From positions 248,001-312,000 of the forward strand of contig CAXXNZ010000011.1 of the NCBI GenBank assembly GCA_963676075.2: a stretch of DNA of 64,000 nt, written 5' to 3'. The number at the start of each line of letters is the position of its first letter. Positions within the stretch are counted from its first letter, which is position 1. Under the pieces are notes generated by a model, which was not told the DNA's origin, made no database searches, and was given only the letters and a program-made list of their open reading frames with translations. Source of the stretch: JAHJQZ01 sp963676075. GTDB lineage: Bacteria; Pseudomonadota; Alphaproteobacteria; Rhizobiales; Devosiaceae. A program made the position numbers and the translations under genes. Positions 8,821 through 19,200 of the stretch are shown one piece after another.

Positions 8821-9498
8821 ATGAAAATACTGGTTGCGGAAGACGACAAACGCTCCGCCGAATACCTCAAAAAGGGTTTGACCGAGAGTGGCCACAGCGT
8901 CGAATGCGTTCATGACGGTCGCGACGCCCTCACCTTCGCGCTCTACAATCCCTGCGATCTGCTGATCCTGGATCGCATGATGCCGGGCATGGACGGGCTG
9001 AGCGTGCTCAAGGCGTTGCGCGGCGCCGGGCGAAAGATGCCGGTGATTTTCCTGACCGCCATGGGCGACATCGACGACCGTGTCGAGGGTCTTATGGCCG
9101 GTGGCGACGACTATCTGGTCAAGCCGTTCCACTTCTCGGAACTTCTGGCGCGTGTCACGGCGTTGTCGCGGCGGCCGCTCGATTCCGAGGCCATCACCAA
9201 GCTGAAGGTGCATGACCTCGAACTCGATCTGCTCTCGCACATGGCAAGGCGCGGCACTGTCGACATTCCCCTGCAGAACAAGGAATTCGCCCTCCTCGAG
9301 GTGCTGATGCGCAATGCCGGACGGATCGTCACCAAGACCATGCTGCTCGAGCTGGTGTGGGATTTCAACTTCGATCCCAAGACGACAGTCGTCGAAACCC
9401 ATATGAGCCGCTTGCGCGCCAAGGTGGACAAGCCGTTCGACGTGCCGCTGATCCACACCACCCGCAACACCGGATATTCCATTTATGCGCCTCGATAG
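8821..9498 (+). CDS. OmpR-family response regulator
   Basis: A 225-residue response regulator. The receiver domain (about 1-115) has the acidic pocket EDD at residues 7-9, the phospho-acceptor Asp51 in LLILDRMMPGMDG, and the conserved Lys in DDYLVKPF. A winged-helix Trans_reg_C domain follows (about 125-222) with the recognition-helix region VVETHMSRLRAKVD. The stop region overlaps the start of the histidine kinase gene by 14 bases, so the two are translated together. It should bind DNA when phosphorylated by that kinase. The signal is unknown; the closest likely relatives are the QseB/TctD type. The neighbouring DoxX gene may be a target, but that is inference. Confidence 0.93.
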   Translation: MKILVAEDDKRSAEYLKKGLTESGHSVECVHDGRDALTFALYNPCDLLILDRMMPGMDGLSVLKALRGAGRKMPVIFLTAMGDIDDRVEGLMAGGDDYLVKPFHFSELLARVTALSRRPLDSEAITKLKVHDLELDLLSHMARRGTVDIPLQNKEFALLEVLMRNAGRIVTKTMLLELVWDFNFDPKTTVVETHMSRLRAKVDKPFDVPLIHTTRNTGYSIYAPR

Positions 9499-10855
9499 GA
9501 TCCTCGCGGGCGCAGCCTTCCGCTCCACCCTGTTCTTTTTGCCCGCCTTTCTGCTTGTGCTGGTTGCCGGCGGCAGTTTCATCGTCAATGTCAGCATCGC
9601 CACGCTTCACGACGAACTCCGGGACCAGATCAACGACGAACTGACGCTGTTTCAGAACATCTATCAGCAAGACGGCGTACCCGAGCTGACGGCGGCGATC
9701 AGCGCGCTGGACCGATCGAGCAGCATCAATCAATTACACGTCGGTCTGTTCGATCCCGCCGGCAGCAAGCTGGCCGGCACCGTCGAGGCGCTGCCGGACT
9801 TCACCGGTTGGGGCACGATCACCGAACTGCCGGCAAAGCCGGCTGACGATCAGGATTATTATGGCGTCGTGGCAAAGCTCGACGGCAACACCATCGTGGT
9901 GTCCCACACGACGCGCCACATCGCAGCCACCCGCCTGTCGCTGCTGGAGGCGCTGTTCATTGCCGGTACGCTTTTGACCCTTGTCGCACTCGCCATCAGC
10001 TTCGCCGTCAGCCATAGGACCGGCGAGAAGCTCGAAACCATCGCCACGAGGCTCGAACGGGTCTCGCACGGCGAAACCGGCGTCCGGCTGCCAGTCGGGA
10101 GGCAGAACGACCAGATCGATCACATATCGGTGTTGATCAACCAGCATCTCGAGCGGTTGTCGCAGCTGATGACGCTGACCCGCAACACAACGATTGCCAT
10201 CGCCCACGACCTCAGATCGCCTCTCAACCGGGCCTTCCTGTCCGTGCAGGAGGCGCTCGAGCATACCAGCGCGGACGCACCCTCGTCCGAGCATCTCGAG
10301 CAGGCGTTGGTGGATCTCGAACAGATGGGGTCAGTCTTCGACACCATGATGCGGATCGCCCGGATCTCGTCGAGCGACGACCGCGCCGCATTCGTGTCCT
10401 TCCCGGTGGTGAGCCTCGTTCAGGAGCTGGCCGAGACCTATGAACCCGTCATCGCCGAGGCGGGGCAGTCTCTTCTGCTCAAGATCGACGGCGCAGCGGA
10501 CGCCACACTGTTCGGCGATCAGAAAATGGTCACGCAGATGCTCGTCAATCTGATCGAGAATGCCAGCCGCTACGCCGGCAGCGGCGCGCATATCCACCTC
10601 AAGCTTGAGGCCGGCGATGAGGGCACGGTAATCGAGGTGGCCGACGACGGTCCCGGCATTCCGGCCGAGCGGCGCGAGGAGATGCTGCAACCGTTCCACC
10701 GCCTCGCCTCGGGCGGCCACGAACAGGGAACCGGCCTCGGCCTTGCGCTGGTCCAGGCCATCGCCACACGGCACCAGGCCACGTTGACGCTTGCCGACAA
10801 TGACCCCGGCCTGCGTGTCAGGGTCACATTCTCCGCCGCCGAGGCGCAGGCCTGA
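9485..10855 (+). CDS. Sensor histidine kinase
   Basis: A 456-residue inner-membrane histidine kinase. Helices at about 13-38 and 154-176 flank a periplasmic sensor region of roughly 115 residues. HAMP follows (about 180-230). The HisKA box IAIAHDLRSPLNR has phospho-acceptor His241. The HATPase domain shows the N box NLIENASRYAG, the G1 box VADDGPGIP and the G2 box GTGLGLALV. All catalytic motifs are intact. It is the cognate kinase of the overlapping response regulator. The sensor region has no recognisable named domain, so its ligand cannot be predicted. Confidence 0.93.
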   Translation: MRLDRILAGAAFRSTLFFLPAFLLVLVAGGSFIVNVSIATLHDELRDQINDELTLFQNIYQQDGVPELTAAISALDRSSSINQLHVGLFDPAGSKLAGTVEALPDFTGWGTITELPAKPADDQDYYGVVAKLDGNTIVVSHTTRHIAATRLSLLEALFIAGTLLTLVALAISFAVSHRTGEKLETIATRLERVSHGETGVRLPVGRQNDQIDHISVLINQHLERLSQLMTLTRNTTIAIAHDLRSPLNRAFLSVQEALEHTSADAPSSEHLEQALVDLEQMGSVFDTMMRIARISSSDDRAAFVSFPVVSLVQELAETYEPVIAEAGQSLLLKIDGAADATLFGDQKMVTQMLVNLIENASRYAGSGAHIHLKLEAGDEGTVIEVADDGPGIPAERREEMLQPFHRLASGGHEQGTGLGLALVQAIATRHQATLTLADNDPGLRVRVTFSAAEAQA

Positions 10856-10993
10856 CCGCCAACTTGTCAAATTTGTAAGATTCCGAGAACCCGCACGCCA
10901 ATCTGGTGGGGGATAGTCGCAAACCTGTCCGGAGCGCGGATTTTGTTCCGTGGTGAAACCGGACGCGACACTCATCTCCCCCGGAGGCTGAAA

Positions 10994-11479
10994 ATGCCCG
11001 AAAACACTTCGACACGCGGTTTGATCTTCGGCATGCGTCTGGCGATGGCGTGGATCTTCCTTTACGCCGCCTCCCACCAGGTCTTCGTGCCAGACTGGTC
11101 GGCGGCCGGTTTCCTTAACTCAACCCACACCTTCCATTGGCTGTTCGCCATGTTCACCGGGCCGATCCTGGCGCCGGTCGTCAGCTTTCTGGTCGAATAC
11201 GGCCACCTGCTCATCGGTCTGTCATTGCTTGTTGGCCTCGGCGTCAGGGTCAGCGCCAGTTTCGGCATCGCGCTGATGGCGCTGTACTGGATGGCCCACA
11301 TGAACTTCCCCTACATCTCCAGCACCAACTACCTGCTGGTCGACGAGCACGTCGTCTTCGCGCTTGTGCTGGGCCTGCTCATCGCGACGAGCGCCGGCCA
11401 TGTCTGGGGTCTCGATGGCTGGGCCACAAGGCTGGACCAGGTCAGGCATCACAAATGGCTGAACTGGGCGACAGCGTGA
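10994..11479 (+). CDS. DoxX-family membrane protein
   Basis: A 161-residue protein with four predicted membrane helices, typical of the DoxX/DoxD-like family (FGMRLAMAWIFLYAASHQVF at the N-terminus). Family members are small quinol- or thiol-linked membrane proteins of mostly unknown role. The ATG at 10994 is preceded by CCGGAGG at optimum spacing, so the in-frame start at 10943 is rejected. It lies about 140 bases after the histidine kinase gene and 40 bases before a tiny DUF3096 gene, with which it probably forms a transcript. Confidence 0.82.
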   Translation: MPENTSTRGLIFGMRLAMAWIFLYAASHQVFVPDWSAAGFLNSTHTFHWLFAMFTGPILAPVVSFLVEYGHLLIGLSLLVGLGVRVSASFGIALMALYWMAHMNFPYISSTNYLLVDEHVVFALVLGLLIATSAGHVWGLDGWATRLDQVRHHKWLNWATA

Positions 11480-11519
11480 TGCAGACCCGCTTGTTTCCTC
11501 GCACTCATCAAGGTGTCTC

Positions 11520-11666
11520 ATGAACCTCGTGCTCTTCACCCCCCCGCTCCTGGCGCTCGTTGCCGGCATCGCCATTCTCATCGTGCCACGCCTGCTCAAC
11601 TACGTGGTAGCGGCCTATCTGATCCTGATCGGATTGATCGGGCTGTTTCCCCACTTGCTCGGCTAG
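11520..11666 (+). CDS. DUF3096-like single-helix-pair small membrane protein
   Basis: A 48-residue frame encoding two hydrophobic segments split by PRLLN (ALVAGIAILIVPRLLNYVVA), ending LIGLIGLFPHLLG. This matches the pattern of the DUF3096 family, small inner-membrane proteins of unknown function. The ATG follows AAGGTGTCTC, a usable ribosome-binding site. It starts 40 bases after the DoxX stop on the same strand. Assignment rests on length and residue pattern only. Confidence 0.65.
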   Translation: MNLVLFTPPLLALVAGIAILIVPRLLNYVVAAYLILIGLIGLFPHLLG

Positions 11667-11841
11667 ACACCTTCGGCGCGGAACACGGGCTGAGAGCCCG
11701 GCGGTCTCATCGTCACGATGGGGCCGCCATTTGCGCGCGTCGATCGCAGTCGGACCGACCGAACCCGGCCGCGCTCAAGGTGTCGGATGTGCAAGTCCGG
11801 GAAAACTGCGTGAAAGAGCGTGCATACACGCCATTTCCACC

Positions 11842-12306
11842 CTATCGGGGCACCGCCAGCGGCCGGCCTTCAAGCATGGTTTCCATCGAGAAGATGCCTG
11901 TCACCGTCTCGAAATCGAGACCGACAATCAGGGCCTGATAGGCCCGGTCGTAGCCGGCCATGTTGGTCGTCACCACCTTGAGCAGATAGTCCCACTCGCC
12001 GCCGACGCGGTGCAGTTCGACGATCTCGGGGATTGACTCCACCCGCTGCAGGAAGCGCCGCGACCACTCCACGTCATGGTGGCGGGTGCGGATCATGACG
12101 AAAACCGTCAGGTCCAGCCCCAGCGCCCGCGTGTCGATGCGTGCGGTGCAGCCCTTGAGCACGCCGGTCTCGTTCAGCTTCTGAAGCCGACGCCAGCAGG
12201 CGTTCTGGGACAGACCGATCCGCTCCGACAGGGCGCGCTGCGACATGCTGGCGTCGGCCTGCATCAGCGCGATGATCCGGCTATCAATCTCATCGATTTT
12301 CTGCAT
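11842..12306 (-). CDS. Lrp/AsnC-family transcriptional regulator
   Basis: A 154-residue regulator. The N-terminal AsnC-type helix-turn-helix spans about 5-50 (SQRALSERIGLSQNACWRRLQKL), followed by the linker and the RAM ligand-binding/oligomerisation domain (about 65-145, with the conserved VGGEWDYLLKV). Lrp/AsnC proteins usually sense amino acids and often control the neighbouring divergent gene. Here that is a class V aminotransferase beginning 108 bases away. The shared intergenic region is AT-rich for this genome (GAATTTTAACC... ATATTCATAGAATTC) and could hold its site. The ligand is not known. Confidence 0.88.
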   Translation of the reverse strand: MQKIDEIDSRIIALMQADASMSQRALSERIGLSQNACWRRLQKLNETGVLKGCTARIDTRALGLDLTVFVMIRTRHHDVEWSRRFLQRVESIPEIVELHRVGGEWDYLLKVVTTNMAGYDRAYQALIVGLDFETVTGIFSMETMLEGRPLAVPR

Positions 12307-12413
12307 CTATCCGCTCAAATGATCGAATTTTAACCGCCAATGATGTGATATTCATAGAATTCTCTCCGCTCTCTTGTGTCAATATCCTTGCACAGCTATC
12401 CGGAGACGCCGCC

Positions 12414-13871
12414 ATGGACCCGCACGCCTTTTTCGACACCTTCCGCGCCCGGTTCGTCGGCGCCGATGCCATCGACATCCTGCGCGCCGGACTGATCGGT
12501 CGCGATCTGATGGTCGATGGCCCCTTCGGCGAAAAACCGATACTTTATGCCGATTACGTCGCCTCCGGCCGTGCCGTCCGCCAGATCGAGGAGGCGATCC
12601 TCGAGCACGTTCTGCCGATCTATGCCAACAGCCACACCGAAAGCTCCTGGTGCGGCGAGGCCATCACCCGACTCCGGCAGGCCGCCCGCGACGAGATCGC
12701 CCGCCTGTGCGGCGCCGGCGCCGACCATGCCGTGATCTTCACCGGCTCGGGCGCCACCACCGGCCTCAACCGTCTCGTCCACCTGCTCGGCGTCGACAAG
12801 GCGGTCGCCAGCGGACGCGGGGCAACGATCATCCTCGGCCCCTATGAGCACCACTCCAACATCCTGCCCTGGCGCGAGAGCGGCGCCCGCGTCATCGAAC
12901 TGCCCGAAGCCGAGCATGGCGGTCCGGATCTCAAGGCGCTCGACCATGCGCTCGCCTCTGCCACCGGCCTGGTGATCGGCAGTTTTTCCGCCGCCTCCAA
13001 CGTCTCCGGCATCCTGACCGACGTCGCCGCCGTCACCCGTCGACTCAAGGCCGCCGGCGCGCTCGCCGTCTGGGATTATGCCGGCGGCGGCCCCTATCTA
13101 CCCGTCGACATGACACCCGCCCCCGACGCCCCGATCGACGCCATCGCCCTGTCCCCGCACAAGTTCGTCGGCGGCCCGGCGGCCTCGGGCCTTCTTGTCA
13201 TCCGCCGCGATGCCGTCGCCGCGACCGTTCCCACCTTCCCCGGCGGCGGCACAGTGCGCTTCGTCAATTCAGACGTGCAGGACTATTCGCTCGACATCGC
13301 CGAGCGCGAGGAAGCCGGCACACCCAACATCATCGGCGACATCCGCGCCGCCCTGACACTCATCCTCAAGGACGTGATCGGCACCGCCCGCATCGGTGCC
13401 ATCGACACCGCCCTCGCTAGCGACATGATGGGCGAGATCACCGCCATGGAGCAGGTCTCCGTCCTCGGCCACACCGACACAGCCCGCCTTCCGATCTTTT
13501 CGATCGTCGTCACCGACCGCGCTGGCCAACCCTTCCACCCCCAATACATCACCCGGCTGCTCAGCGATTATTTCGGCATCCAGGCGCGCGGCGGCTGCGC
13601 CTGCGCCGGCCCCTACGGCCACCAGCTGCTCCACATCGACCGCGCCATGTCCGACCGGTTGCGCCAGAAAATCCTCGCCGGCGACCTCACCGAAAAGCCC
13701 GGCTTCACCCGCTTCAGCCTCAACTATCTGATGACCGAAGACGAGGTCGCGCACATCACACAAGCGCTGCGCCAGTTGCCGGATCTGGCCGAACGCATGC
13801 GCGGCGCCTATGCCTTCGATGGCGGCACCGGCACGTTCTCGGCCTGCCCGGTAACGGCAGCGGCCGGCTGA
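12414..13871 (+). CDS. Class V aminotransferase (cysteine-desulfurase-like)
   Basis: A 485-residue PLP enzyme of the aminotransferase class V superfamily (NifS/CsdA/selenocysteine-lyase-like). The PLP lysine is in ALSPHKFVGGP, the cofactor-contact region is GSGATTGLNRLVHLLG, and the glycine-rich segment FGIQARGGCACAGPYG occupies the active-site loop near the C-terminus. A CACA cysteine pair there could resemble the mobile sulfur-accepting cysteine of desulfurases, but this is not certain. The ATG at 12414 is chosen because the protein begins at the usual family position (HAFFDTFRARF). It is divergent from an Lrp/AsnC regulator that may control it. No Fe-S cluster genes are nearby, so amino-acid catabolism is as likely as sulfur transfer. 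Confidence 0.82.
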   Translation: MDPHAFFDTFRARFVGADAIDILRAGLIGRDLMVDGPFGEKPILYADYVASGRAVRQIEEAILEHVLPIYANSHTESSWCGEAITRLRQAARDEIARLCGAGADHAVIFTGSGATTGLNRLVHLLGVDKAVASGRGATIILGPYEHHSNILPWRESGARVIELPEAEHGGPDLKALDHALASATGLVIGSFSAASNVSGILTDVAAVTRRLKAAGALAVWDYAGGGPYLPVDMTPAPDAPIDAIALSPHKFVGGPAASGLLVIRRDAVAATVPTFPGGGTVRFVNSDVQDYSLDIAEREEAGTPNIIGDIRAALTLILKDVIGTARIGAIDTALASDMMGEITAMEQVSVLGHTDTARLPIFSIVVTDRAGQPFHPQYITRLLSDYFGIQARGGCACAGPYGHQLLHIDRAMSDRLRQKILAGDLTEKPGFTRFSLNYLMTEDEVAHITQALRQLPDLAERMRGAYAFDGGTGTFSACPVTAAAG

Positions 13872-13986
13872 CTGGCGCATCCGCCGCCAACAGGCAAGCA
13901 AGGCCCCGCCCTCCTGCGGTATTTCCAGCGCGCGCGCAACGCTGTACCAACAACAGCACGCCCATCCGGCCCGAAGGATATCCGCG

Positions 13987-14655
13987 ATGCTGCCCCTGAT
14001 CCGGCTCGACACCGTCACACTCGATGATGGCCAGGAATTGCGCCTGATGCAGCGGGGTGGCGAATTCTCAATCATGCTCGGCACCAACGAGCTGATGAAC
14101 AGTCGCCTGTCAGGCTCTGAAGAAGCTCTCGCAACCCTCGCCGCATCCCGCCTTGCCGACCGCGAAAGCCCGCACCTCCTCATCGGCGGCCTCGGCATGG
14201 GCTTCACCCTGCGCGCCGCGCTGAAAAACCTCGGGCCGGACGCACGGATCACCGTCGCCGAACTGGTCCCCGCCGTCATCGACTGGGCCAAAGACCCGAT
14301 GGCCGACCTGTTCGCTGGCTGCCTTGAGGACCCGCGCGTCAGCATCCATCAAGGCGATGTCGGCCCGCTCATCACAAAGGCGCGGGCGGCATTCGATGCC
14401 ATCCTGCTCGATGTCGACAACGGTCCCGACGGACTGACCCGACAGGGCAATGACGCGCTTTACACGGCAAAGGGTCTTGCCGCCGCCCACCGCGCCCTCA
14501 CCCCGGGCGGCATCTTCTCGGTCTGGTCCTCCGCCCCCGACCCCGCCTTCACCCGCCGCCTGCACCAGGCCGGTTTCACCGTGTCCGAGGTCCCCACCCG
14601 CGCCCACGGCAAACGCGGCGCAAGGCACATGATCTGGGTAGCCGTGAAGGGGTGA
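13987..14655 (+). CDS. Spermidine-synthase-like methyltransferase-fold protein
   Basis: A 222-residue protein with a Rossmann-like class I fold. The nucleotide-binding loop is LLIGGLGMGFTLRAAL (about 60-75), followed by an acidic strand end (VAELVP), then ILLDVDNGPDG. This pattern is characteristic of spermidine/spermine synthase-like proteins, but it is shorter than true SpeE (about 280) and lacks the clear N-terminal beta domain. It may be a SAM-binding protein of unknown role. It starts 115 bases after the aminotransferase with a weak ribosome-binding site (AAGGATATCCGCG). Confidence 0.7.
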   Translation: MLPLIRLDTVTLDDGQELRLMQRGGEFSIMLGTNELMNSRLSGSEEALATLAASRLADRESPHLLIGGLGMGFTLRAALKNLGPDARITVAELVPAVIDWAKDPMADLFAGCLEDPRVSIHQGDVGPLITKARAAFDAILLDVDNGPDGLTRQGNDALYTAKGLAAAHRALTPGGIFSVWSSAPDPAFTRRLHQAGFTVSEVPTRAHGKRGARHMIWVAVKG

Positions 14656-14752
14656 CGGGCGCGCGCCGCGGTCACGGTGAAAACGCTCAAACACCGGCAA
14701 CGCAAGCGCTGCGGCTCTCCGTCGTTCCCGCTAAATCCGGACTCCACACCTT

Positions 14753-16027
14753 TCAGCGGTCCTGCCCCGACACGCCAACCAGATAGCCCAAGAATATCCC
14801 GACCAGTGTTGTTTGCGGCAAAAGGCCGATCACCGCATTGGTGAGCCCGAGCAGAAAGGTCCCGAAGCCAACCATGATCGACAGGTAGACAACGCCCCGA
14901 AAGGCGGTGGTCCCGCGAAGACGCTGGGCAGCAGCAAAAGGCGACAGCAACAGCGCCGCCAAGGCCGCCAGTCCGAACACGCCGCCGGAGACGCCGAAAT
15001 CGGCAAGATCGGAATGAAGATGTTCGTAGTTGGCGACACCGACGACATCGGGAGACAGATGCGGAATGATGGAGCTCATCATCTGCGTGAAGCCGTGTCC
15101 CAGAATGGGCGCATCGAAATAGGCACCGATCGATCCGGTGATCAGTGCCGACCGCTCCACGTCGAGCCCGGTATTGACGTCTGCGAGGATGGCCGGCGCA
15201 TTGAGGAAGGACTGCGCGATACGCTCGAATTCCGGCGTTCCGTGCAAAAAGAACCACACCAGAAAGCCGGCGATGATCACGCCGGCGAACAGCGCCCAGA
15301 TCAGCCGGCTTTTCCGCCAATGCCACGCGAGAAAACCGAAACCCACGACGGTCATTCCGAGAACAGCGAGCGCCGGACCGCGTGAGCCGGTGAGGATGAC
15401 CGCGAAAGCCGCCATGACCGGTCCGAGAAGGAAGACGAAGCGCCACCACCCCGAAACAATGAAAACGCCGGTCATCGCCCCGAATCCGAGGAGGGTAGCG
15501 ATGCCACCGAAATGGATGGGATTGTTGTCTCCGCCAGGCCGGACGATGCCGAGCACCATTGCTTCGTACCAAACCAGCGCTGCCGACGCGACAACGCCGG
15601 CAAGCAGAGCCCAGCTCATCGTCTCTAGCGACAGCATGTTGGGATAGCGCCGCACCAATGCGGCCGTGCCTGGCGCAAGAAGGATCGGCAAGATGACGAG
15701 CAGGGGATAAAGATCTTCGGGACCGTGCCAGTGAAACGGCATAGGTATCAGCAGCAGGACAACGGCGGCGGCGAGCATGCGCCATGCGCCAACATTCCAA
15801 AACCGCTCGGTTCCCGAAAACACATAGCGGAACCCATAAAGCATGGTCGCCAGGGCAAAATAGACGCCGATATAGGACGATATCCCGGGCGTGGCGAAGC
15901 CGAAAATGAGGAGGCTTTGCGCCAGAAAGATTTCAAGGCTGATCGGCATAGGAAAACGGATCGACTGAAAATTGCGACGACTTACGCGGACCGCGACTGT
16001 GTAACCGATGGCCTCGCGTATCGCCAT
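14753..16027 (-). CDS. O-antigen ligase/polymerase family membrane protein
   Basis: A 424-residue protein with about twelve membrane helices and the Wzy_C-like periplasmic loop containing GSRGPALAVLG and a GHGFTQM... segment, both typical of O-antigen ligases (WaaL) and polymerases (Wzy). It would join polymerised O-chains to lipid A-core, or polymerise repeat units, at the periplasmic face. Two starts are possible: ATG at 16027, or ATG at 15949 (PISLEIFLAQSLL), and neither has a clear ribosome-binding site. It lies far from the polysaccharide cluster at the right end of the window and is flanked by unrelated genes. Confidence 0.78.
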   Translation of the reverse strand: MAIREAIGYTVAVRVSRRNFQSIRFPMPISLEIFLAQSLLIFGFATPGISSYIGVYFALATMLYGFRYVFSGTERFWNVGAWRMLAAAVVLLLIPMPFHWHGPEDLYPLLVILPILLAPGTAALVRRYPNMLSLETMSWALLAGVVASAALVWYEAMVLGIVRPGGDNNPIHFGGIATLLGFGAMTGVFIVSGWWRFVFLLGPVMAAFAVILTGSRGPALAVLGMTVVGFGFLAWHWRKSRLIWALFAGVIIAGFLVWFFLHGTPEFERIAQSFLNAPAILADVNTGLDVERSALITGSIGAYFDAPILGHGFTQMMSSIIPHLSPDVVGVANYEHLHSDLADFGVSGGVFGLAALAALLLSPFAAAQRLRGTTAFRGVVYLSIMVGFGTFLLGLTNAVIGLLPQTTLVGIFLGYLVGVSGQDR

Positions 16028-16208
16028 GAAAATCGGCCACTACCCAGAGATGCCGCCGGCAGACCTGCTGCCCCGCCACCGTCACTCTGCAATTTCATAA
16101 AAAACAACGCGCGGCCCCTGTGCGATTTTCTGTTATTCGTCACGTCAATGCCTGAAATCGTCGCTACCAGCTGACATTCGGGCATGGGCAGACGCACGGG
16201 AGGGCAGT

Positions 16209-19200
16209 ATGCGCGGTTTTTCAGGCTTCATTTTTGGACTGTCGGTCTTTTTCGGATTGGCCATTGCGACAGGTGCGGCAGTTTCCGCCGAGCGCGGCGT
16301 CAACCTGTTGCCGGGAAGCGATTTGCCCGGCTTCGATTATCGCATCGACAAGGATGTCTCGCTCGACCTGTGCCAGAACTCCTGCCAGGACGACATCGCC
16401 TGCCGGGCCTTCACCTATAACGAGAAGGCCGGCTGGTGCTTCCTGAAGAGCGCAGCAACCCACCCCTCTGCCTTTAAGGGCGCAACGTCCGGCACGATCG
16501 TACAGAGCCCCTCCCCCGATGACATCGCCACGACACGCCTGCGTGAGCTCAATTTCCCGGCAATGGGTCTGGTCCAGAGCGCCCGCGCCCTGGCAGCGGG
16601 CCTTGCCAGCACCGACCCGGCGCCCAAGGGCCTGTCCTATGACGATCTGCTGAACCAGGCTCAGGGCGCCTTCGCCAACCAGAACCCGGCGGGCGCACGT
16701 GTCTATCTTCGTCAGGCGCTTGGCATCAATGCCAACGATCCTCATGTCTGGCTGATGCTGGCGAAGGCAGCGCAGGCTGGCTACGATGCCAGCCTTAAGG
16801 CCTCCAAGCGCGGTGATTACGAACTGGCCAGCGAAGTCACCTACGCGGGCCTCAACGCACTGCTGCGCTCGAACACCACGGGCATGCGCGCCACCGCACT
16901 CGCGACGCTCGCCAGCGGGCTCGAGGGCAAGCAGATGTGGCGTGAATCCATCGCTACCTACCGCCAGTCTCTCGCCCTGGTCGATGACCCCACGCTCGGT
17001 GCGCGCCTCGACAAACTCGTCGCCGAACACGGCTTCCGCGTCGTCTCCCACGATGTCGACGCCGAAGCAGCCCAGCCGCGCATCTGCGCTATCTTCTCCG
17101 ATCCCCTGCCCGCCGGGGAAACCGACATGTCGAGCTATGTCTCGGTCGCCGGTAACCCACGCCTTGCGGTCGAGACCACGGGCAGCCAGATCTGCCTCGA
17201 AGGCGTCGAACACGGCGTGCGCTATCATGTGACCCTGAGGGCTGGCCTGCCCTCCTCCATGGGCGAAAAGCTCCGGGACAATGTTGATCTCGACGTCTAC
17301 GTGCCCGACCGTTCGCCCTTCGTCGGCTTTGCCAACACCGCCTATGTCATGCCGGCCGGGCTCGGCGGCGGTCTGCCGATCACCTCGGTCAATGCGGAAC
17401 AGGCCGATATCGCCATCTACCGCATCGGCGACCGCGCCATCGCGTCAGCGGTGCGCGACGGCATCTTCAAGCAAACTCTTGACGGCTATGGCGCCGAGGA
17501 CATTGCCCAGAGGACCGGCCAGCTCGAGTTCGAAGGCACCGTCGACCTGAGCGCGGCCAAGCTCAATGAAATGGGCGTCACGGCCATTCCCGTCGCCAAT
17601 GTGCTCAAGACTGTCGAGCCGGGCGCCTATGTCATCACGGCCAAGGTTACCGATTCCAAGCAGGAATTCTGGCAGCCGATGGCAACGCAATGGTTCATCG
17701 TTACCGATCTTGGCCTGAGCGTCGTTTCGGGCGAGGACGGCGTGCACGCCTTCGTGCGCTCGCTGACCAGCACCGATCCGGTCGCCAATGCCAAGGTCAG
17801 GCTCGTCGCCATCAATAACAAAATTCTCGGCGAGACCACCACCGATGAGGCGGGCCAGGCCGAGTTTGCCCCGGGCCTTGTGCATGGCGATGGTGGCATG
17901 GCGCCGCAATTGCTCGTCGCCGAAACGCCGGAGGGCGATTACGCCTTCCTCGACATGAACAAGCCCGAGTTCGATCTTTCCGATCGCGGCGTCACCGGAC
18001 GTCCCGCGCCCGGACCGCTCGACCTGTTCGCAACCTCGGAACGCGGCGTTTACCGGCCCGGCGAGACGGTGTTCCTCACCGCGCTTTTGCGCAACAACAA
18101 GGCCGTCGCCGTCGATGGTCTCGGGCTGACGCTAAAGCTCGAACGCCCCGATGGCGTCGTGTCGCGCACGCTCAGGATCAATGACAAGGGCGCTGGCAGC
18201 TACTTCGAAGCCCTGCCCCTGCAAGATACGGCCATGCGCGGTTCCTGGCATGCGGTGTTCTATGCCGATCCCAAGGCGCAGCCGCTGGCCGACATCGATT
18301 TCCTTGTCGAGGATTTCGAGCCCGAACGGCTTGCTTTCGACATCACTGCGCCGGATGGCCCCGCCGCGCCGAATGAAACCCTGCCGGTAACGGTCAAGGC
18401 CAAGTATCTTTATGGCGCCACCGCGCCAGATCTCGATATCGAGGCCGATGCGATCCTCAGGCCGCGCACCAGCCTGCCCGACTATCCCGGCTACATCTTC
18501 GGGCGTGAAGACGACACCATCCAGACCGACCAGATTCCGCTCGGCACCGTCGGCACCACCGACGAAGCCGGCAACGCGGTTGCCGACGTGCAGCTGCCCG
18601 AACCGCAGGTGACGACGCGCCCGCTCGATGCGCAGATCGTCATGCGCCTGATCGATTCGAATGGCCGTCCGGTTACACGCACCCTCACCCGTCCGGTTCT
18701 GGCCGACACCAATCGCATCGGCATCAAGCCGGCATTCTCCGGCTCGGAGCTTGGCGAAGGGTCCGAGGCAGGGTTCGACATCATCACCGTCGCCCCCGAC
18801 GGTACGCTTGCCGCCGAGAACGGCCTCAACTGGACGCTGTCGCGCATCACCACCACCTACCAGTGGTATCGTGACAACGGCACCTGGAAATGGGAGGCGA
18901 TCACCTCGACCACCAAGGTCGCCAACGGCACCACCGACACGACATCTGACGGCCCGGTGCGCGTCTCGGCCCAGGTCGATTGGGGCAAGTACCTGTTCGA
19001 GATCAGCTCGGCAGGCGATGGCGCGACCTCGTCGAGCCATTCCTTCTATGCTGGCTACTACTACCCCGAAGCCGGTTCGGACACGCCGGACACTCTCGAG
19101 GTTGCACTCGACAAGCCGGCCTACAAGATCGGCGACACCGCCGTATTGAAGCTCGATCCGCAATTTGCCGGCACGGCGCTGATCATGGTTGCCGATGACG